Positions 35,262 to 44,411 of a stretch of 64,000 bases of DNA are shown here, piece by piece. The notes beneath the pieces were generated by a model that saw only the letters and a program-made list of their open reading frames with translations, was not told the origin of the DNA and did no database searches. The translations under genes and the position numbers were made by a program. Origin of the DNA: an uncultured Erythrobacter sp. (lineage in GTDB: Bacteria > Pseudomonadota > Alphaproteobacteria > Sphingomonadales > Sphingomonadaceae); assembly GCA_947502305.1 (NCBI GenBank), contig CANMZA010000001.1:186001-250000 (forward strand). The letters are read 5' to 3'. Numbering within the stretch: position 1 is the first letter of the stretch; the number at the start of each line of letters is the position of its first letter.

Positions 35262-36535
35262 GCCGCTAGGTTGCTTTCATATGCCGAAGCGGTTTTCAAG
35301 CTTGCCGGAGCATCAGGCGCAGCGATCACACTATCGAGAAGTTCAAAATGGGCAGCCCAGCTGGGCGCAGAAAACTGTGCTGCACGTTTCGCTTTGCTGC
35401 TTGCCATGCCGCTCCCCTCAACGCTAGCCGACTTGCCATATACATCGGCACGGAAGGTCGAAATTTCCTCAATCGCTGTTGCCCAAGCCGCAGCATCGTC
35501 TGGCGCAATGAATTGCGGCAATCCCTGACCAATTTCGCGGAAAATGGCACTGTCGCTCGCGATCACCGGCGTTCCCAAATTTAGAGCCTCAACAATGGGC
35601 AGACCGTATCCCTCTGCCAAACTAGGCATCAGCAATGCGGCGGCATCGTGCATCAGGCCCGCCAATTCTGAGTCGCTGCAAGTGGTACTCAAATCCACGA
35701 AAGGCGCGACTTTAGGACTAAGCATAAACGAGGCTAGAATATCGCCGGTTAGCGGCCCGGTCTGGCCTGCAATGATCAGTTGCGGGGTCTTTGCACCCAT
35801 TCGGCTTTCTAGAATGTGCCAAACATCGCATAGCAATTGATGGTTCTTGCGCGGCTCTATTGTCCCGGCGCACAGAAAATAGGCCGGCGATGGTTTGGTC
35901 GCATTTGACGGCGGCGTGAATGTCTCGCCTGCGATAGGTGCGACCAAAACTGGCGGCATTTCTAGCCCCTCGCTCTGCGCAAAGGCTTCCAGATCATCGG
36001 CCACAGCGCGTGAGGATGTGACTATCTGGCCCCCGTGTTTCAGCGCCCGTCTGACCCGGCCCTGATGGCGCTGCACGGCATGTGGGCGCGAGAATTGAGG
36101 GTGCCGGATCGGGATCAAATCATGGATGAGATAGATGCTACGCACCCCACTGCGCGCGGTCCAATCAAAGTGCTTTGGCAGATCGAAATCGGTGTGACTG
36201 ACATTGAGATATGGCATGCCTGTAATGTCTGTCATCGGCAGTGAAGACCGCAATGCGCGCGGCAGCCAGGTCAGAAATTTCATACGAAATCCTGATGCGG
36301 GGCCAAGCAGCATATCGAACAATTGATCCGACTTGTCCGCGCAGAGTGTCCGGACAATGCCCCGGTGCTGCACCACAGCAAGAGCAGTCCGGTGAAAGTG
36401 GCGGAGATACGCATAGCAGACCCGGTCGATCCCGGTTGATTGGCGCGCTGTCCAGCTGCGCGAGATGAGCCGGGTGACGTCGAGCAAGACTGTGTGATTA
36501 GCGCGCCGACCGCCAGAACCGGTTCGATTACGCAT
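35258..36535 (-). CDS. GT4-family glycosyltransferase
   Basis: A 425-residue GT-B glycosyltransferase. The N-terminal half has LLDVTRLISRSW and STGIDRVCYAYL, and the C-terminal half AYFLCAGTIEPRKNHQLL and the EX7E motif in PSLAEGYGLPIVEAL. The start at 36535 overlaps the upstream nucleotidyltransferase gene by eight bases, tying it to the inositol genes. It would extend the capsule glycan; substrates unknown. The C-terminal 60 residues are low in similarity and poorly structured. Confidence 0.9.
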   Translation of the reverse strand: MRNRTGSGGRRANHTVLLDVTRLISRSWTARQSTGIDRVCYAYLRHFHRTALAVVQHRGIVRTLCADKSDQLFDMLLGPASGFRMKFLTWLPRALRSSLPMTDITGMPYLNVSHTDFDLPKHFDWTARSGVRSIYLIHDLIPIRHPQFSRPHAVQRHQGRVRRALKHGGQIVTSSRAVADDLEAFAQSEGLEMPPVLVAPIAGETFTPPSNATKPSPAYFLCAGTIEPRKNHQLLCDVWHILESRMGAKTPQLIIAGQTGPLTGDILASFMLSPKVAPFVDLSTTCSDSELAGLMHDAAALLMPSLAEGYGLPIVEALNLGTPVIASDSAIFREIGQGLPQFIAPDDAAAWATAIEEISTFRADVYGKSASVEGSGMASSKAKRAAQFSAPSWAAHFELLDSVIAAPDAPASLKTASAYESNLAA

Positions 36536-37313
36536 CGGAGGCTACCTTCAATGCACGCGCCTTATGCTGCGCAAACATGGCAAGGTGGTCACCGATCTGT
36601 TGCTGCGCCAAATCATGCGCGCGCGGATCATCGACGTCGATCCACCACGCGCCGTTAACATCCATCGCGGTGGCGCGGCCTGCATTCGCCAACACCTGCA
36701 TCCCGTCCGATAGACTGCCCGGCTTCCCAGCGGCAATCGCATGCTCAATCGCAGCGGGCAGCGCGTCATTCGCCAGAAACGCCCCGCAATCGGCGGCATC
36801 GTATTCAGAAATGTCTTTCCCGATCCGGTGGATACGATGCCCATCGCTTAGCGCGACCCATGTTGCATCATCGGGGTCGATAAGCGGATTGTCGTTGCGA
36901 TCCGTTGCCAGAACAACATCGACCGCGCCGATCTTTTGTTCCGCCAGCATGGGCAGGATTGTATCGTCAAAAATGTGATCGGCCATCATGAGCAAAAATG
37001 GCCCAGCGGCCAGCTCTCTAGCCAGCCGCGCTCCGGCAATAACGGACCAACCATTGGGCTTGCTCCAATCATCAAGCCTTTGCGGGATCACGCGGCAACC
37101 GTCTGGCAAGGAGATATGCTCAAGCGCATTCTCAACCCGCTCCGCCTCATGCCCGGTGACCACGACAATATTGCACACGCCTGCCGCCGCCGCCTGCAGC
37201 ACCGCAATTTCAATCAGCGGCACCGCGTTCACTTGTACCAAGGGTTTGGACGCGCCGCGTGATTGCAATCGGCTGCCATAACCAGCGGCAAGGATAATCG
37301 CAGAATTGACCAA
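36528..37313 (-). CDS. CTP:L-myo-inositol-1-phosphate cytidylyltransferase-like enzyme
   Basis: A 261-residue nucleotidyltransferase. The start has AIILAAGYGSRL and SKPLVQV, the GT-A type NTP-binding loop. Three blocks match the archaeal inositol-1-phosphate cytidylyltransferase domain: KPNGWSVIAGAR before LLMMADHIFDD (metal-binding Asp), RIHRIGKDISEYDAADCGAF, and AWWIDVDDP. With inositol-3-phosphate synthase immediately upstream and CDP-alcohol phosphotransferases nearby, conversion of inositol-1-phosphate and CTP to CDP-inositol is the best inference; a CTP:phosphocholine or sugar-phosphate substrate is a weaker alternative. It starts with TTG at 37313, with AGGCGA six bases upstream. Confidence 0.82.
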   Translation of the reverse strand: MVNSAIILAAGYGSRLQSRGASKPLVQVNAVPLIEIAVLQAAAAGVCNIVVVTGHEAERVENALEHISLPDGCRVIPQRLDDWSKPNGWSVIAGARLARELAAGPFLLMMADHIFDDTILPMLAEQKIGAVDVVLATDRNDNPLIDPDDATWVALSDGHRIHRIGKDISEYDAADCGAFLANDALPAAIEHAIAAGKPGSLSDGMQVLANAGRATAMDVNGAWWIDVDDPRAHDLAQQQIGDHLAMFAQHKARALKVASDA

Positions 37314-37333
37314 GGAAATCGCCTGACCCGCGC

Positions 37334-38434
37334 TTATTCAGCGGCGCAAGAATAGGCGCCATATTGCGCCGCCAGCAATTTTTCCGCTTGCTCTTCGGGC
37401 ATTTGCTGCGGCGGGTGCTTGCAATAAAACGCCGACGGAGCGGCCAAAGCGCCTGCTTCACCGCGTTCCATCGCCACACGGCAATATCGGATCGCATCAA
37501 CAACACAAGCGGCGGCATTTGGGCTGTCTTCGACCGACAGGCGCATTTCTAAATGCATCGGTACGCCGCCAAACTGATCGCCCTCAATCCGCAGGAAACA
37601 GACCTTATTGTCTTTCTGCCACGGGACATATTCCGATGGGCCGATAACGATGTCACTGTCTGCGAGGCGCTTTGCGAGCGCGCTCTGCACGGCCTGTGTC
37701 TTCGATTCCTTTTTGGACCCGATCCTGTCGCGGTCCATCATATTCATAAAATCGGTGTTGCCGCCGGTATTGAGTTGATAGGTGTGATCCACATCCACGC
37801 CGCGCGATGCGAAAAGCTGGCTGAGCATGCGGTGGACGATGGTCGCGCCGACTTGCGCTTTGATATCGTCGCCAACAATTGGCAGACCTTTTTGCTTAAA
37901 TCTCCCCTCCCACTGGGGATCGCTGGCAATGAATACCGGGATGCAATTGACCACAGCAACCCCGGCTTCGAGCGCGCAGGTCATGTAAAACTCGCTGGCC
38001 TCTTGAGAGCCGACGGGCAGGAAATTGACGAGCACATCGACGCGGCGTTCTTTCAGCTGCGCGGTAATGTCTTGCTGTGTTGCTTCGGCGGCATCACTAA
38101 CGCTGAATCCGCGCGCGCCGGCGTCGGTCATATGCGCTGCGACGCCGTCCAATATGCGGCCCATGATGACCGGCGCTTCCATTGGCGCGATGTCTGCGTT
38201 GAAGACGGCGGTGCTGTTTGGTTCAGCAAAAATGGCCTGCGAAATGTCGAGCCCGACTTTGCGCGCATCGACATCAACGCCCAAGACCACTTCGATATCG
38301 CCGACCGAATATTCGCCGACAAACTTCTGAATGAGGCCAGCGGAGGAAGGGGCTTTGCGGTAATGGGCAATACCTTGCACAAGCGAGCTTGCGCAATTGC
38401 CAAGGCCGATGATGGCAACCCTAATGGGCTTCAT
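37334..38434 (-). CDS. ino1: L-myo-inositol-1-phosphate synthase (inositol-3-phosphate synthase)
   Basis: A 366-residue NAD-dependent isomerase that converts glucose 6-phosphate to inositol phosphate. The start IRVAIIGLGNCASSLVQGI is the Rossmann NAD loop, followed by the conserved VLVNFLPVGSQEASEFYMTCALEAGVAVVNCIPVFIAS region split over several motifs, and DDIKAQVGATIVHR and QLNTGGNTDFMNM. The size and style match the actinobacterial/archaeal class rather than the 500-residue eukaryotic class. The ATG at 38434 has AGGGGA seven bases upstream; a frame running to 38578 lacks support. It heads the operon and feeds the adjacent cytidylyltransferase. Confidence 0.95.
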   Translation of the reverse strand: MKPIRVAIIGLGNCASSLVQGIAHYRKAPSSAGLIQKFVGEYSVGDIEVVLGVDVDARKVGLDISQAIFAEPNSTAVFNADIAPMEAPVIMGRILDGVAAHMTDAGARGFSVSDAAEATQQDITAQLKERRVDVLVNFLPVGSQEASEFYMTCALEAGVAVVNCIPVFIASDPQWEGRFKQKGLPIVGDDIKAQVGATIVHRMLSQLFASRGVDVDHTYQLNTGGNTDFMNMMDRDRIGSKKESKTQAVQSALAKRLADSDIVIGPSEYVPWQKDNKVCFLRIEGDQFGGVPMHLEMRLSVEDSPNAAACVVDAIRYCRVAMERGEAGALAAPSAFYCKHPPQQMPEEQAEKLLAAQYGAYSCAAE

Positions 38435-38758
38435 TGATGTTTCCCCTGAAGTCGCATTCATGTCTCCGCACATCCGCCAGTACCCGCCCTGAACTCTTAG
38501 GGGGATAGCCGCGCTTAGCGCCCTCTCCAGTTCTCGCTCCACCGAATGGCTGAGAAGCGGGGTGGTTTCAAGCCGCATCAGTCTGCTTCAATGGCCTCAC
38601 CAGTGATTTGGCCCCAAAATCCGCACAATTGGTGGCCCAGCGAGAAAAGGCCGTACATCCCAGCAGCCGTGACGGTGCAGGTTTTGACGCGCCGCTCGAT
38701 TATCCGGTAAAGCGCCGATCGGCCCCGTCACCCTTGTCGCGGCGAAGATGTATGTTTT
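38435..38758. other. 324-base divergent intergenic region between ino1 and a glycosyltransferase
   Basis: Both flanking genes read outward, so promoters for the inositol-capsule operon and the second operon should lie here. The ino1 Shine-Dalgarno site is at the left end. I see no convincing -35/-10 pair, no gene, and only short complementary arms such as CCCT/AGGG around 38495-38512. Nothing else is supported. Confidence 0.5.
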
Positions 38759-39901
38759 GTGACCAAAGGTGCCGCGATCCCGACCGTCTGTATCGATTGC
38801 CGCTATATTAGCGACCGGCCTAGCGGGATTGCAGAAGTGGTTCGGGCTCTGGTCGATCATGCGCCCGCTTTGGCGCCTGACTTGCACTTTCGTTTGCTCA
38901 CCCATCCAAGCGCACCTTCGCCGCTGAGCACCGCCGCCAATGTAGGCGAGCACAGTGTGAAAATTGGCGCGAACAGTCCGGCGAGCATGTGGTTTTTGCC
39001 TGAATGTGCTCCCGTGGCCGATTGTGATGTTTTCCATGCACCTGCGAACATATTACCCGCTCGGTTGAATATACCTAGCGTGACGACAGTGCATGACATC
39101 ATGTGGCTGACTGACCCGCAATGGTGCGATCCATCGGCCTATGGCCTCGTAAAGCGCCAGTTTTATGGGCACGGCCTCCGCCGGGCGCTCAACCAATCGA
39201 GCAAAATCGCGGTTGTGAGTGAAGCGACCCGCGCTGCGATTGCGGCCCATGATCCAAGGGTGCAGGACCGGCTGACACTGACGCGATCCGGCGTGTCGCC
39301 GCGCTTTAAACCGGTGGAGGCAGATTCAGCAGTACTGCACTCGATGGGGATTGGGCCGGGCATGCGATATGTGCTCGCGGTGGGACAATATGCGCCGTAT
39401 AAAAATCACGAGGGCGCACTTACGGCCTTCGCGCGTGCATTTGCGCAGGAGCCTGACGCGCGGTTGGTGTTTGTGCAAAGGCAAGGGCCGAGCACCGCGC
39501 CGCTTGCATCTTTGGCCGAAAAATTGGGTGTCGCCGATCAAGTGATATTCGCGGGCAGCGTTGGCGGCGATGCGCTGCTGCAACTCTATTCAAATGCCGT
39601 GATGTTGCTTCATCCCTCCTTTTGCGAAGGCTTCGGCAATCCGGTCGCAGAGGCGATGGCCTGTGGATGCCCGGTGATCACCAGCAATATGAGCGCCATG
39701 CCAGAGGTCGCAGGCGGCGCTGCGGCATTGGCGGATCCTTATGACAATGCGCAAATTGCGGTGGCGCTCAGAAAGGTTTGGGAAAGTGCGGCTTTTGCGA
39801 GTGGTTTGAGAGAGGCAGGGCTAGCTCGTGCGCGTCAATTGGACTGGGCCGATTTTGCGCGGGCAAATATCGCGCTCTATCGCTCCATCTTAACTGCTTG
39901 A
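38759..39901 (+). CDS. GT4-family glycosyltransferase
   Basis: A 380-residue GT-B glycosyltransferase, shorter at the N-terminus than the other two in the locus. It begins PTVCIDCRYISDRPSGIAEVV with the acceptor glycine loop; later MRYVLAVGQYAPYKNHEGAL and the EX7E motif in HPSFCEGFGNPVAEAM bind the nucleotide sugar. GTG at 38759 is the only usable start in frame. Its last 25 bases overlap the end of the convergent CDP-alcohol phosphotransferase gene. It reads opposite to the capsule operon but probably acts on the same glycan or lipid. Confidence 0.87.
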   Translation: MTKGAAIPTVCIDCRYISDRPSGIAEVVRALVDHAPALAPDLHFRLLTHPSAPSPLSTAANVGEHSVKIGANSPASMWFLPECAPVADCDVFHAPANILPARLNIPSVTTVHDIMWLTDPQWCDPSAYGLVKRQFYGHGLRRALNQSSKIAVVSEATRAAIAAHDPRVQDRLTLTRSGVSPRFKPVEADSAVLHSMGIGPGMRYVLAVGQYAPYKNHEGALTAFARAFAQEPDARLVFVQRQGPSTAPLASLAEKLGVADQVIFAGSVGGDALLQLYSNAVMLLHPSFCEGFGNPVAEAMACGCPVITSNMSAMPEVAGGAAALADPYDNAQIAVALRKVWESAAFASGLREAGLARARQLDWADFARANIALYRSILTA

Positions 39902-40740
39902 TTTAAGACGCTGTCCAGCGCGAAACGTGCACGGCGCAGGGCAAGCCACAACACAACCGACAGCGCGATCAATTCGAACAGGACGATCACAATCGGAAGC
40001 CCCGCAATCATCGCCGCGCCGATCACCAATGTGCGATAATTGGAAGACAGCGCGAAATTAAACCGCATCAAAGGCGCCATCTGCGCGCGTATGAGTATCC
40101 TCATGCTATCGCGCTTTGCTGCGGGCAATCGGTCTATAACGCCATCTAATTTCTCACTCCCTGCTGACAGTGCGGTGCTCAATCGCAAATAGAGACCCGC
40201 GAGCCATCCAAGGGCACCAGACGTGCCTTGACCGTTAGAAACGCGCAGCCAAGGCGTGCCGTAAACCCAGCGTTGATATTGCCGGCGCTGCGTTTCGAAA
40301 AACACTGTCTGCACCGCCCGCGCCAATCCCGCCGCCACCATAAGCGGCCAACCAATCGGTCCGATTTGTGCCGCTAATACCGCCGCGAGCACGAGATAAA
40401 GCACGATATGGCCAACGTAATCGCACAGCCCGTCAATCAACTCTCCCAATGGGCTGGTGCGTCCAGTCAACCGCGCCAGATCCCCATCTGTGCCGTCTAA
40501 AATATGCCAACCAAGATGTAGCGTTAGGCCAAGCATACTGGCCCAGAAGCTGCCCCCATAAAAATAAACTGCGGCCGCAGCTACGACCATCGCGCCGCCC
40601 ATCACAGACACGGCGTTGGGCGTGATTGGTGTCTGCTTGAGCGCCGCCGCCAATCTATAGGACAGGGGGTGGTAGACGCGGTGGTTGAGCCAATCCTCCA
40701 GCTCAGCGGGTCTGGTATGAGGGCGATCAGACTTGCTCAT
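39877..40740 (-). CDS. CDP-alcohol phosphotransferase family membrane enzyme
   Basis: A 287-residue membrane protein with about six helices and a complete catalytic motif: ILDGTDGDLAR, eight residues, then G-E-L-I-D-G-L-C-D. These Asps bind two metals and the CDP group. The N-terminal PAELEDWLNHRVYHPLSYRLA precedes the first helix. The family transfers a phospho-alcohol from CDP-alcohol, or a phosphatidyl group from CDP-diacylglycerol, to an acceptor alcohol. The ATG at 40740 has GGGACTT directly upstream and removes an unsupported 72-residue extension. With inositol-phosphate genes nearby, phosphatidylinositol-phosphate or a related inositol lipid is a reasonable product, but glycerol-based products are possible. 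Confidence 0.88.
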   Translation of the reverse strand: MSKSDRPHTRPAELEDWLNHRVYHPLSYRLAAALKQTPITPNAVSVMGGAMVVAAAAVYFYGGSFWASMLGLTLHLGWHILDGTDGDLARLTGRTSPLGELIDGLCDYVGHIVLYLVLAAVLAAQIGPIGWPLMVAAGLARAVQTVFFETQRRQYQRWVYGTPWLRVSNGQGTSGALGWLAGLYLRLSTALSAGSEKLDGVIDRLPAAKRDSMRILIRAQMAPLMRFNFALSSNYRTLVIGAAMIAGLPIVIVLFELIALSVVLWLALRRARFALDSVLNQAVKMER

Positions 40741-40843
40741 AAGTCCCGCTATGCCCAATGGGACGATCTGGCAAACAGCAAAGGGGCCGCAAAGGGCCAA
40801 AAAGAGGCATAAAACCGGCCATCCGGTAAAGGTCCGACTTGTT

Positions 40844-41905
40844 ATGAACAACCCACCCATCCTGTTCCAAAGCGTAGATGCTGCGTGCCGTTTGATTGCG
40901 GGAATACCCTGCGCCGCGCGCGCATTTGATAATGCTTGCAAAGCAGGGGCGATCAAGGCGGATGGAGCATTTCAGATCATGGTGCTCGGTGGCGTACAGA
41001 TGCCGTTGCATTTGGAGCGTGAGATTGCGCGCCTCTATCCAGGCGCGAGGGTTGAATTTGCTGCATATGACGCAGATGCAACCGGAGCAGGCGATATGGC
41101 CATCGATGGGCTAAAAGCGGCTGCGGGAAAGTCCCCAATCGAGGCCATGCCGATTGACCAAATCATCCAGGGGGATTTTCACGAGGATGCTGCAATGCGC
41201 CGCACCATCTCAGCCGCTAACCGCGAAATTATCCAAAAGACCGGCAAACCCACTGACGGCCTTGTTTCCCAGTGGATCAATCGGCCAATCTCTCAATTTA
41301 TCTCTTCAATCCTTTTGCGCTGGCCTGCTGTAAGGCCCATCCACGCTACGATTGCGGCGGGATTGACCGGCGTGGTTATGGCGGCATGCTTGTTCCTTGG
41401 CGGCGGGGCGGGCCTGATCGCGGGTGCTATTCTGTTTCAGATCGCTTCTATCATCGACGGCGTGGATGGAGAGATCGCGCGGGCGACGCAGCGATCATCA
41501 AAGTGCGGCGCGACATTGGATACGGCCACAGATGCGCTCACAAATTTCGCTTTCATCGCCGGGGTTAGCGTCAATCTCTTGCAGAGTGGTCAGAGCGAAG
41601 CGGGCTGGGCCGGACTAGGCGGGTTGGCGTTGTTGTTTACTGGCCTGACGATTTTGGGTCTGCTCTCGCTACGCGCGGGCGGCCCGCTTAGCTTCGATGC
41701 ACTGAAACATCAGGCGCAGGCCGCGCGCTCGCCGCTTATTACGTTCCTCGCCAAGATCACGTCGCGTGATGTTTACGCATTGGTATTGGCGGTGATGATT
41801 GTGATCGGATTGGCTGGGCCCGCAATGGTGATCTTCGCCGCCGCCATTGCGGTTTGGTTCGCCGCAGCCATGCTCATGTTGCTGCGAAAGCACCTGTCAG
41901 GATAA
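40844..41905 (+). CDS. DIPP-synthase-like CDP-alcohol phosphotransferase with degenerate N-terminal domain
   Basis: A 353-residue membrane enzyme. The catalytic motif is IIDGVDGEIAR, eight residues, G-A-T-L-D-T-A-T-D (all metal-binding Asps present). Just before the membrane part, REIIQKTGKPTDGLVSQWINRPIS matches the linker that joins the cytidylyltransferase and phosphotransferase halves of bifunctional archaeal IPCT/DIPPS proteins. The preceding 125 residues are too short and lack the NTP loop, so they look like a decayed remnant of the cytidylyltransferase domain; the separate enzyme at 36528-37313 could supply that activity. Product may be a phosphodiester of inositol or an inositol-phosphate lipid. 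It is divergent from the other phosphotransferase, 103 bases apart. Confidence 0.82.
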   Translation: MNNPPILFQSVDAACRLIAGIPCAARAFDNACKAGAIKADGAFQIMVLGGVQMPLHLEREIARLYPGARVEFAAYDADATGAGDMAIDGLKAAAGKSPIEAMPIDQIIQGDFHEDAAMRRTISAANREIIQKTGKPTDGLVSQWINRPISQFISSILLRWPAVRPIHATIAAGLTGVVMAACLFLGGGAGLIAGAILFQIASIIDGVDGEIARATQRSSKCGATLDTATDALTNFAFIAGVSVNLLQSGQSEAGWAGLGGLALLFTGLTILGLLSLRAGGPLSFDALKHQAQAARSPLITFLAKITSRDVYALVLAVMIVIGLAGPAMVIFAAAIAVWFAAAMLMLLRKHLSG

Positions 41906-42008
41906 GAAAATCGCAGAATGATCCGTTTCAAATCGCAATTCTTCTTTCCGTAAACGTAAAGGTGTGTCACACAGTGTCCAAAGCAGTTTTGGTTTGGAGA
42001 GCAACCCG

Positions 42009-43205
42009 ATGAATCTTGAATTCTCACCCGAAGAAGTGGCCTTCCGCGAGGAGGTTCGTGCCTTTATCGAGGCAAATTATCCCAAGCACCTTGGCGATAC
42101 TGGTCTGCGCGAAGATATCTCGCCAGAAGACATGGTCGCATGGCATAAAGTGCTAGGCGAAAAAGGCTGGTCCACGCCGGCTTGGCCAGAGCAATATGGC
42201 GGCACCGGCTGGACCCCGACGCAGCGCTATATCTGGGGCGAAGAAAATGCGCGTATCAATGCGCTGATGCCGCTGCCTTTTGGTGTGTCGATGGTTGGCC
42301 CAGTGATCTACACTTTCGGCAATGAAGAACAAAAGGCGCAGCATCTGCCCGGCATCCGCAGCGGCGATGTGTGGTGGTGTCAGGGTTATTCTGAGCCGGG
42401 CGCGGGTTCTGACCTTGCCTCGTTGAAAATGAGCGCGGTGCGCGACGGCGATCACTATGTTCTTAATGGGCAAAAAACATGGACGACTTTGGCGCAACAT
42501 GCCGATTGGGGCTTTTTCCTGTGCCGCACCGATCCAGATGCGGCGAAACCGCAAGAGGGCATCAGCTTTATCCTGCTGGATATGAACACTCCGGGTGTCG
42601 AAGTGCGCCCGATTAAGCTGATTGATGGTGGGTACGAGGTCAATGAAACCTGGCTTACCGATGTGCGCGTGCCGGTCGAAAACCTCGTTGGTGAGGAGAA
42701 TAAAGGCTGGACCTATGCCAAATTCCTGCTCGCGCATGAGCGCAGCGGGATTGCCGGTGTCGCGCGGTCAAAACGCGGTGTTGAGAAACTGCGTGAAATT
42801 GCTGGATCAGAAATCCTCGATGGCGAGCCGTTGATGAGCGATTTCGATTTTGCGCGCAAAGTAAGCCAGTTGGAAATTGATCTCGCTGCGCTCGAAATCA
42901 CCGAATTGCGCACTTTGGCCGGCGAACAAGCGGGCAAAGGACCCGGACCGGAAAGCTCGATCCTAAAAATCAAAGGCACCGAAATTCAGCAGCGTCTGAC
43001 CGAACTGACTCTTGAGGCGGTCGGTTCTTATGGCACGCCAATGTATGGCAGCATCGCGGATGTGGGATCGAACGAATATCCGGTCGGTCCTGAATATGCT
43101 CAGCATGCCGCGTCGACCTATTTCAACATGCGCAAGACCTCGATCTATGGCGGATCGAACGAAATTCAGCGCAATATCATCACAAAAATGATCCTCGGCC
43201 TTTAA
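42009..43205 (+). CDS. Acyl-CoA dehydrogenase family protein, large subunit of a pair
   Basis: A 398-residue acyl-CoA dehydrogenase. The start MNLEFSPEEVAFREEVRAF, middle motif WWCQGYSEPGAGSDLASL, GQKTWTTLAQHADW and the ending SIYGGSNEIQRNIITKMILGL are diagnostic. GGAGAG lies seven bases before the ATG at 42009. It is followed 28 bases later by a smaller homologue; such adjacent pairs often form alpha2beta2 heterotetramers acting on bulky acyl-CoAs such as steroid side chains or dicarboxylic acids. Substrate cannot be told from sequence. Confidence 0.93.
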   Translation: MNLEFSPEEVAFREEVRAFIEANYPKHLGDTGLREDISPEDMVAWHKVLGEKGWSTPAWPEQYGGTGWTPTQRYIWGEENARINALMPLPFGVSMVGPVIYTFGNEEQKAQHLPGIRSGDVWWCQGYSEPGAGSDLASLKMSAVRDGDHYVLNGQKTWTTLAQHADWGFFLCRTDPDAAKPQEGISFILLDMNTPGVEVRPIKLIDGGYEVNETWLTDVRVPVENLVGEENKGWTYAKFLLAHERSGIAGVARSKRGVEKLREIAGSEILDGEPLMSDFDFARKVSQLEIDLAALEITELRTLAGEQAGKGPGPESSILKIKGTEIQQRLTELTLEAVGSYGTPMYGSIADVGSNEYPVGPEYAQHAASTYFNMRKTSIYGGSNEIQRNIITKMILGL

Positions 43206-43233
43206 GGTCTAGACGGACACCCGGAGAGAATAC

Positions 43234-44364
43234 GTGGACTTCAACTTTACCGAAGAACAACAGATGGTGCGCGACGGCCTGACCCGGCTGGTGCGTGAAC
43301 AATATGACTGGGAAACGCGCCGCGGCGTGCTGGACAGTGAAGCCGGATGGCGCCCTGAAATCTGGGCGCAAATGGCGGAGCTAGGCCTGCTGGGCATGCC
43401 CTTTAGCGAAGATGATGGCGGTTTTGGCGGCGGCGCTGTCGACGCAATGATCGTGATGGAAGAATTCGGCAAAGGCCTAGTGGTTGAGCCCTTCGTCCCG
43501 ACAGTCGTTTGCGCTGGCGGATTCTTGAAACATGCTGGCACCGACGCACAGAAAGAAGAGCATATTGGCGGGATCGTCGATGGCAGCCGCGTTTATGCTT
43601 TCGCTTATGCAGAACCGCGCGGGCGTTATGACTATGCCGATTTGCAAACCACCGCCAAAAAAGAGGGCGGCGGTTATGTTTTGAACGGCCATAAAGCCGT
43701 GGTCATCGGTGCGCCTTGGGCCAGCCATTTGATCGTTACGGCACGGACCGGTGGTGATACCCGCGACAGCGAAGGCGTATCAGTGTTTGTTGTGGAGAAG
43801 GCAGCAAATGGCGTCGTGACGCGCGATTACCCCACGGTCGACGGTCGCCGGGCATCTGAAGTGTATCTGGAGAACGTTTCTGTTCCGGCAGAAGCACTGA
43901 TTGGGGAAGAGGGCGCTGCTCTGCCGCTGATCGAACGGGTCACCGACGAGGCGATCGCGGCGCAATGCGCGGAAGCGTGCGGCGCTATGAAGGTCGCTCA
44001 TGCGATGACGCTAGATTACGCGAAACAGCGCAAGCAATTCGGCGTTCCAATTGCGTCGTTCCAAGTGCTTCAACACCGCATGGTCGATATGTTCACTGAG
44101 TATGAGCAGGCCGTCTCAATGACATATCTTGCGACGCTGAAACTTGACGCGTCCGAGCGAGAGCGGAAACTGGCAGTGTCGTCTGCGAAGGTTCGGATTG
44201 GTCAGGCGGCGCATTATGTTGGTCAAGATGCCATCCAAATCCACGGGGGCATGGGCATGACCGATGAACTGGCGATTGGCAGTTACTTCAAGCGCCTGAC
44301 GATCTTCGATTCCGAATTTGGCAATGTTGATCACCACATGAAACGGCACATCGCCCTTTCATAA
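43234..44364 (+). CDS. Acyl-CoA dehydrogenase family protein, small subunit of a pair
   Basis: A 376-residue acyl-CoA dehydrogenase starting at GTG 43234 behind GGAGAG. Motifs include the N-terminal helical segment DFNFTEEQQMVRDGL, YAFAYAEPRGRYDY in place of the tighter EPGAGSD loop, and IQIHGGMGMTDELAIGSYFKRL near the end. The flavin-contacting loop is altered relative to its partner, as usual for the second subunit of heterotetrameric dehydrogenases. It shares the transcript of the preceding gene and is closed by a strong terminator at 44380-44410. Confidence 0.92.
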   Translation: MDFNFTEEQQMVRDGLTRLVREQYDWETRRGVLDSEAGWRPEIWAQMAELGLLGMPFSEDDGGFGGGAVDAMIVMEEFGKGLVVEPFVPTVVCAGGFLKHAGTDAQKEEHIGGIVDGSRVYAFAYAEPRGRYDYADLQTTAKKEGGGYVLNGHKAVVIGAPWASHLIVTARTGGDTRDSEGVSVFVVEKAANGVVTRDYPTVDGRRASEVYLENVSVPAEALIGEEGAALPLIERVTDEAIAAQCAEACGAMKVAHAMTLDYAKQRKQFGVPIASFQVLQHRMVDMFTEYEQAVSMTYLATLKLDASERERKLAVSSAKVRIGQAAHYVGQDAIQIHGGMGMTDELAIGSYFKRLTIFDSEFGNVDHHMKRHIALS

Positions 44365-44379
44365 ACAGCGAATTTTGGA

Positions 44380-44410
44380 CGGGGCGCGGTTTTGGACCGC
44401 GCCCTGTTTT
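44380..44410 (+). terminator. Strong rho-independent terminator, probably bidirectional
   Basis: CGGGGCGCGGT (44380-44390) pairs with ACCGCGCCCTG (44396-44406) as an 11-base-pair stem with one G-U pair and a five-base loop, followed by TTTT. It lies 15 bases after the acyl-CoA dehydrogenase stop. On the minus strand the stem is followed by AAAATT-rich sequence read as T-rich, so it can also terminate the convergent cyclase transcript. Confidence 0.85.
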
Positions 44411-44411
44411 A

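Noticed and set aside
37553..38437. 294-codon plus-strand frame opposite ino1
   Set aside because: The minus-strand frame is an unmistakable inositol-phosphate synthase; the other frame shows no known motifs.
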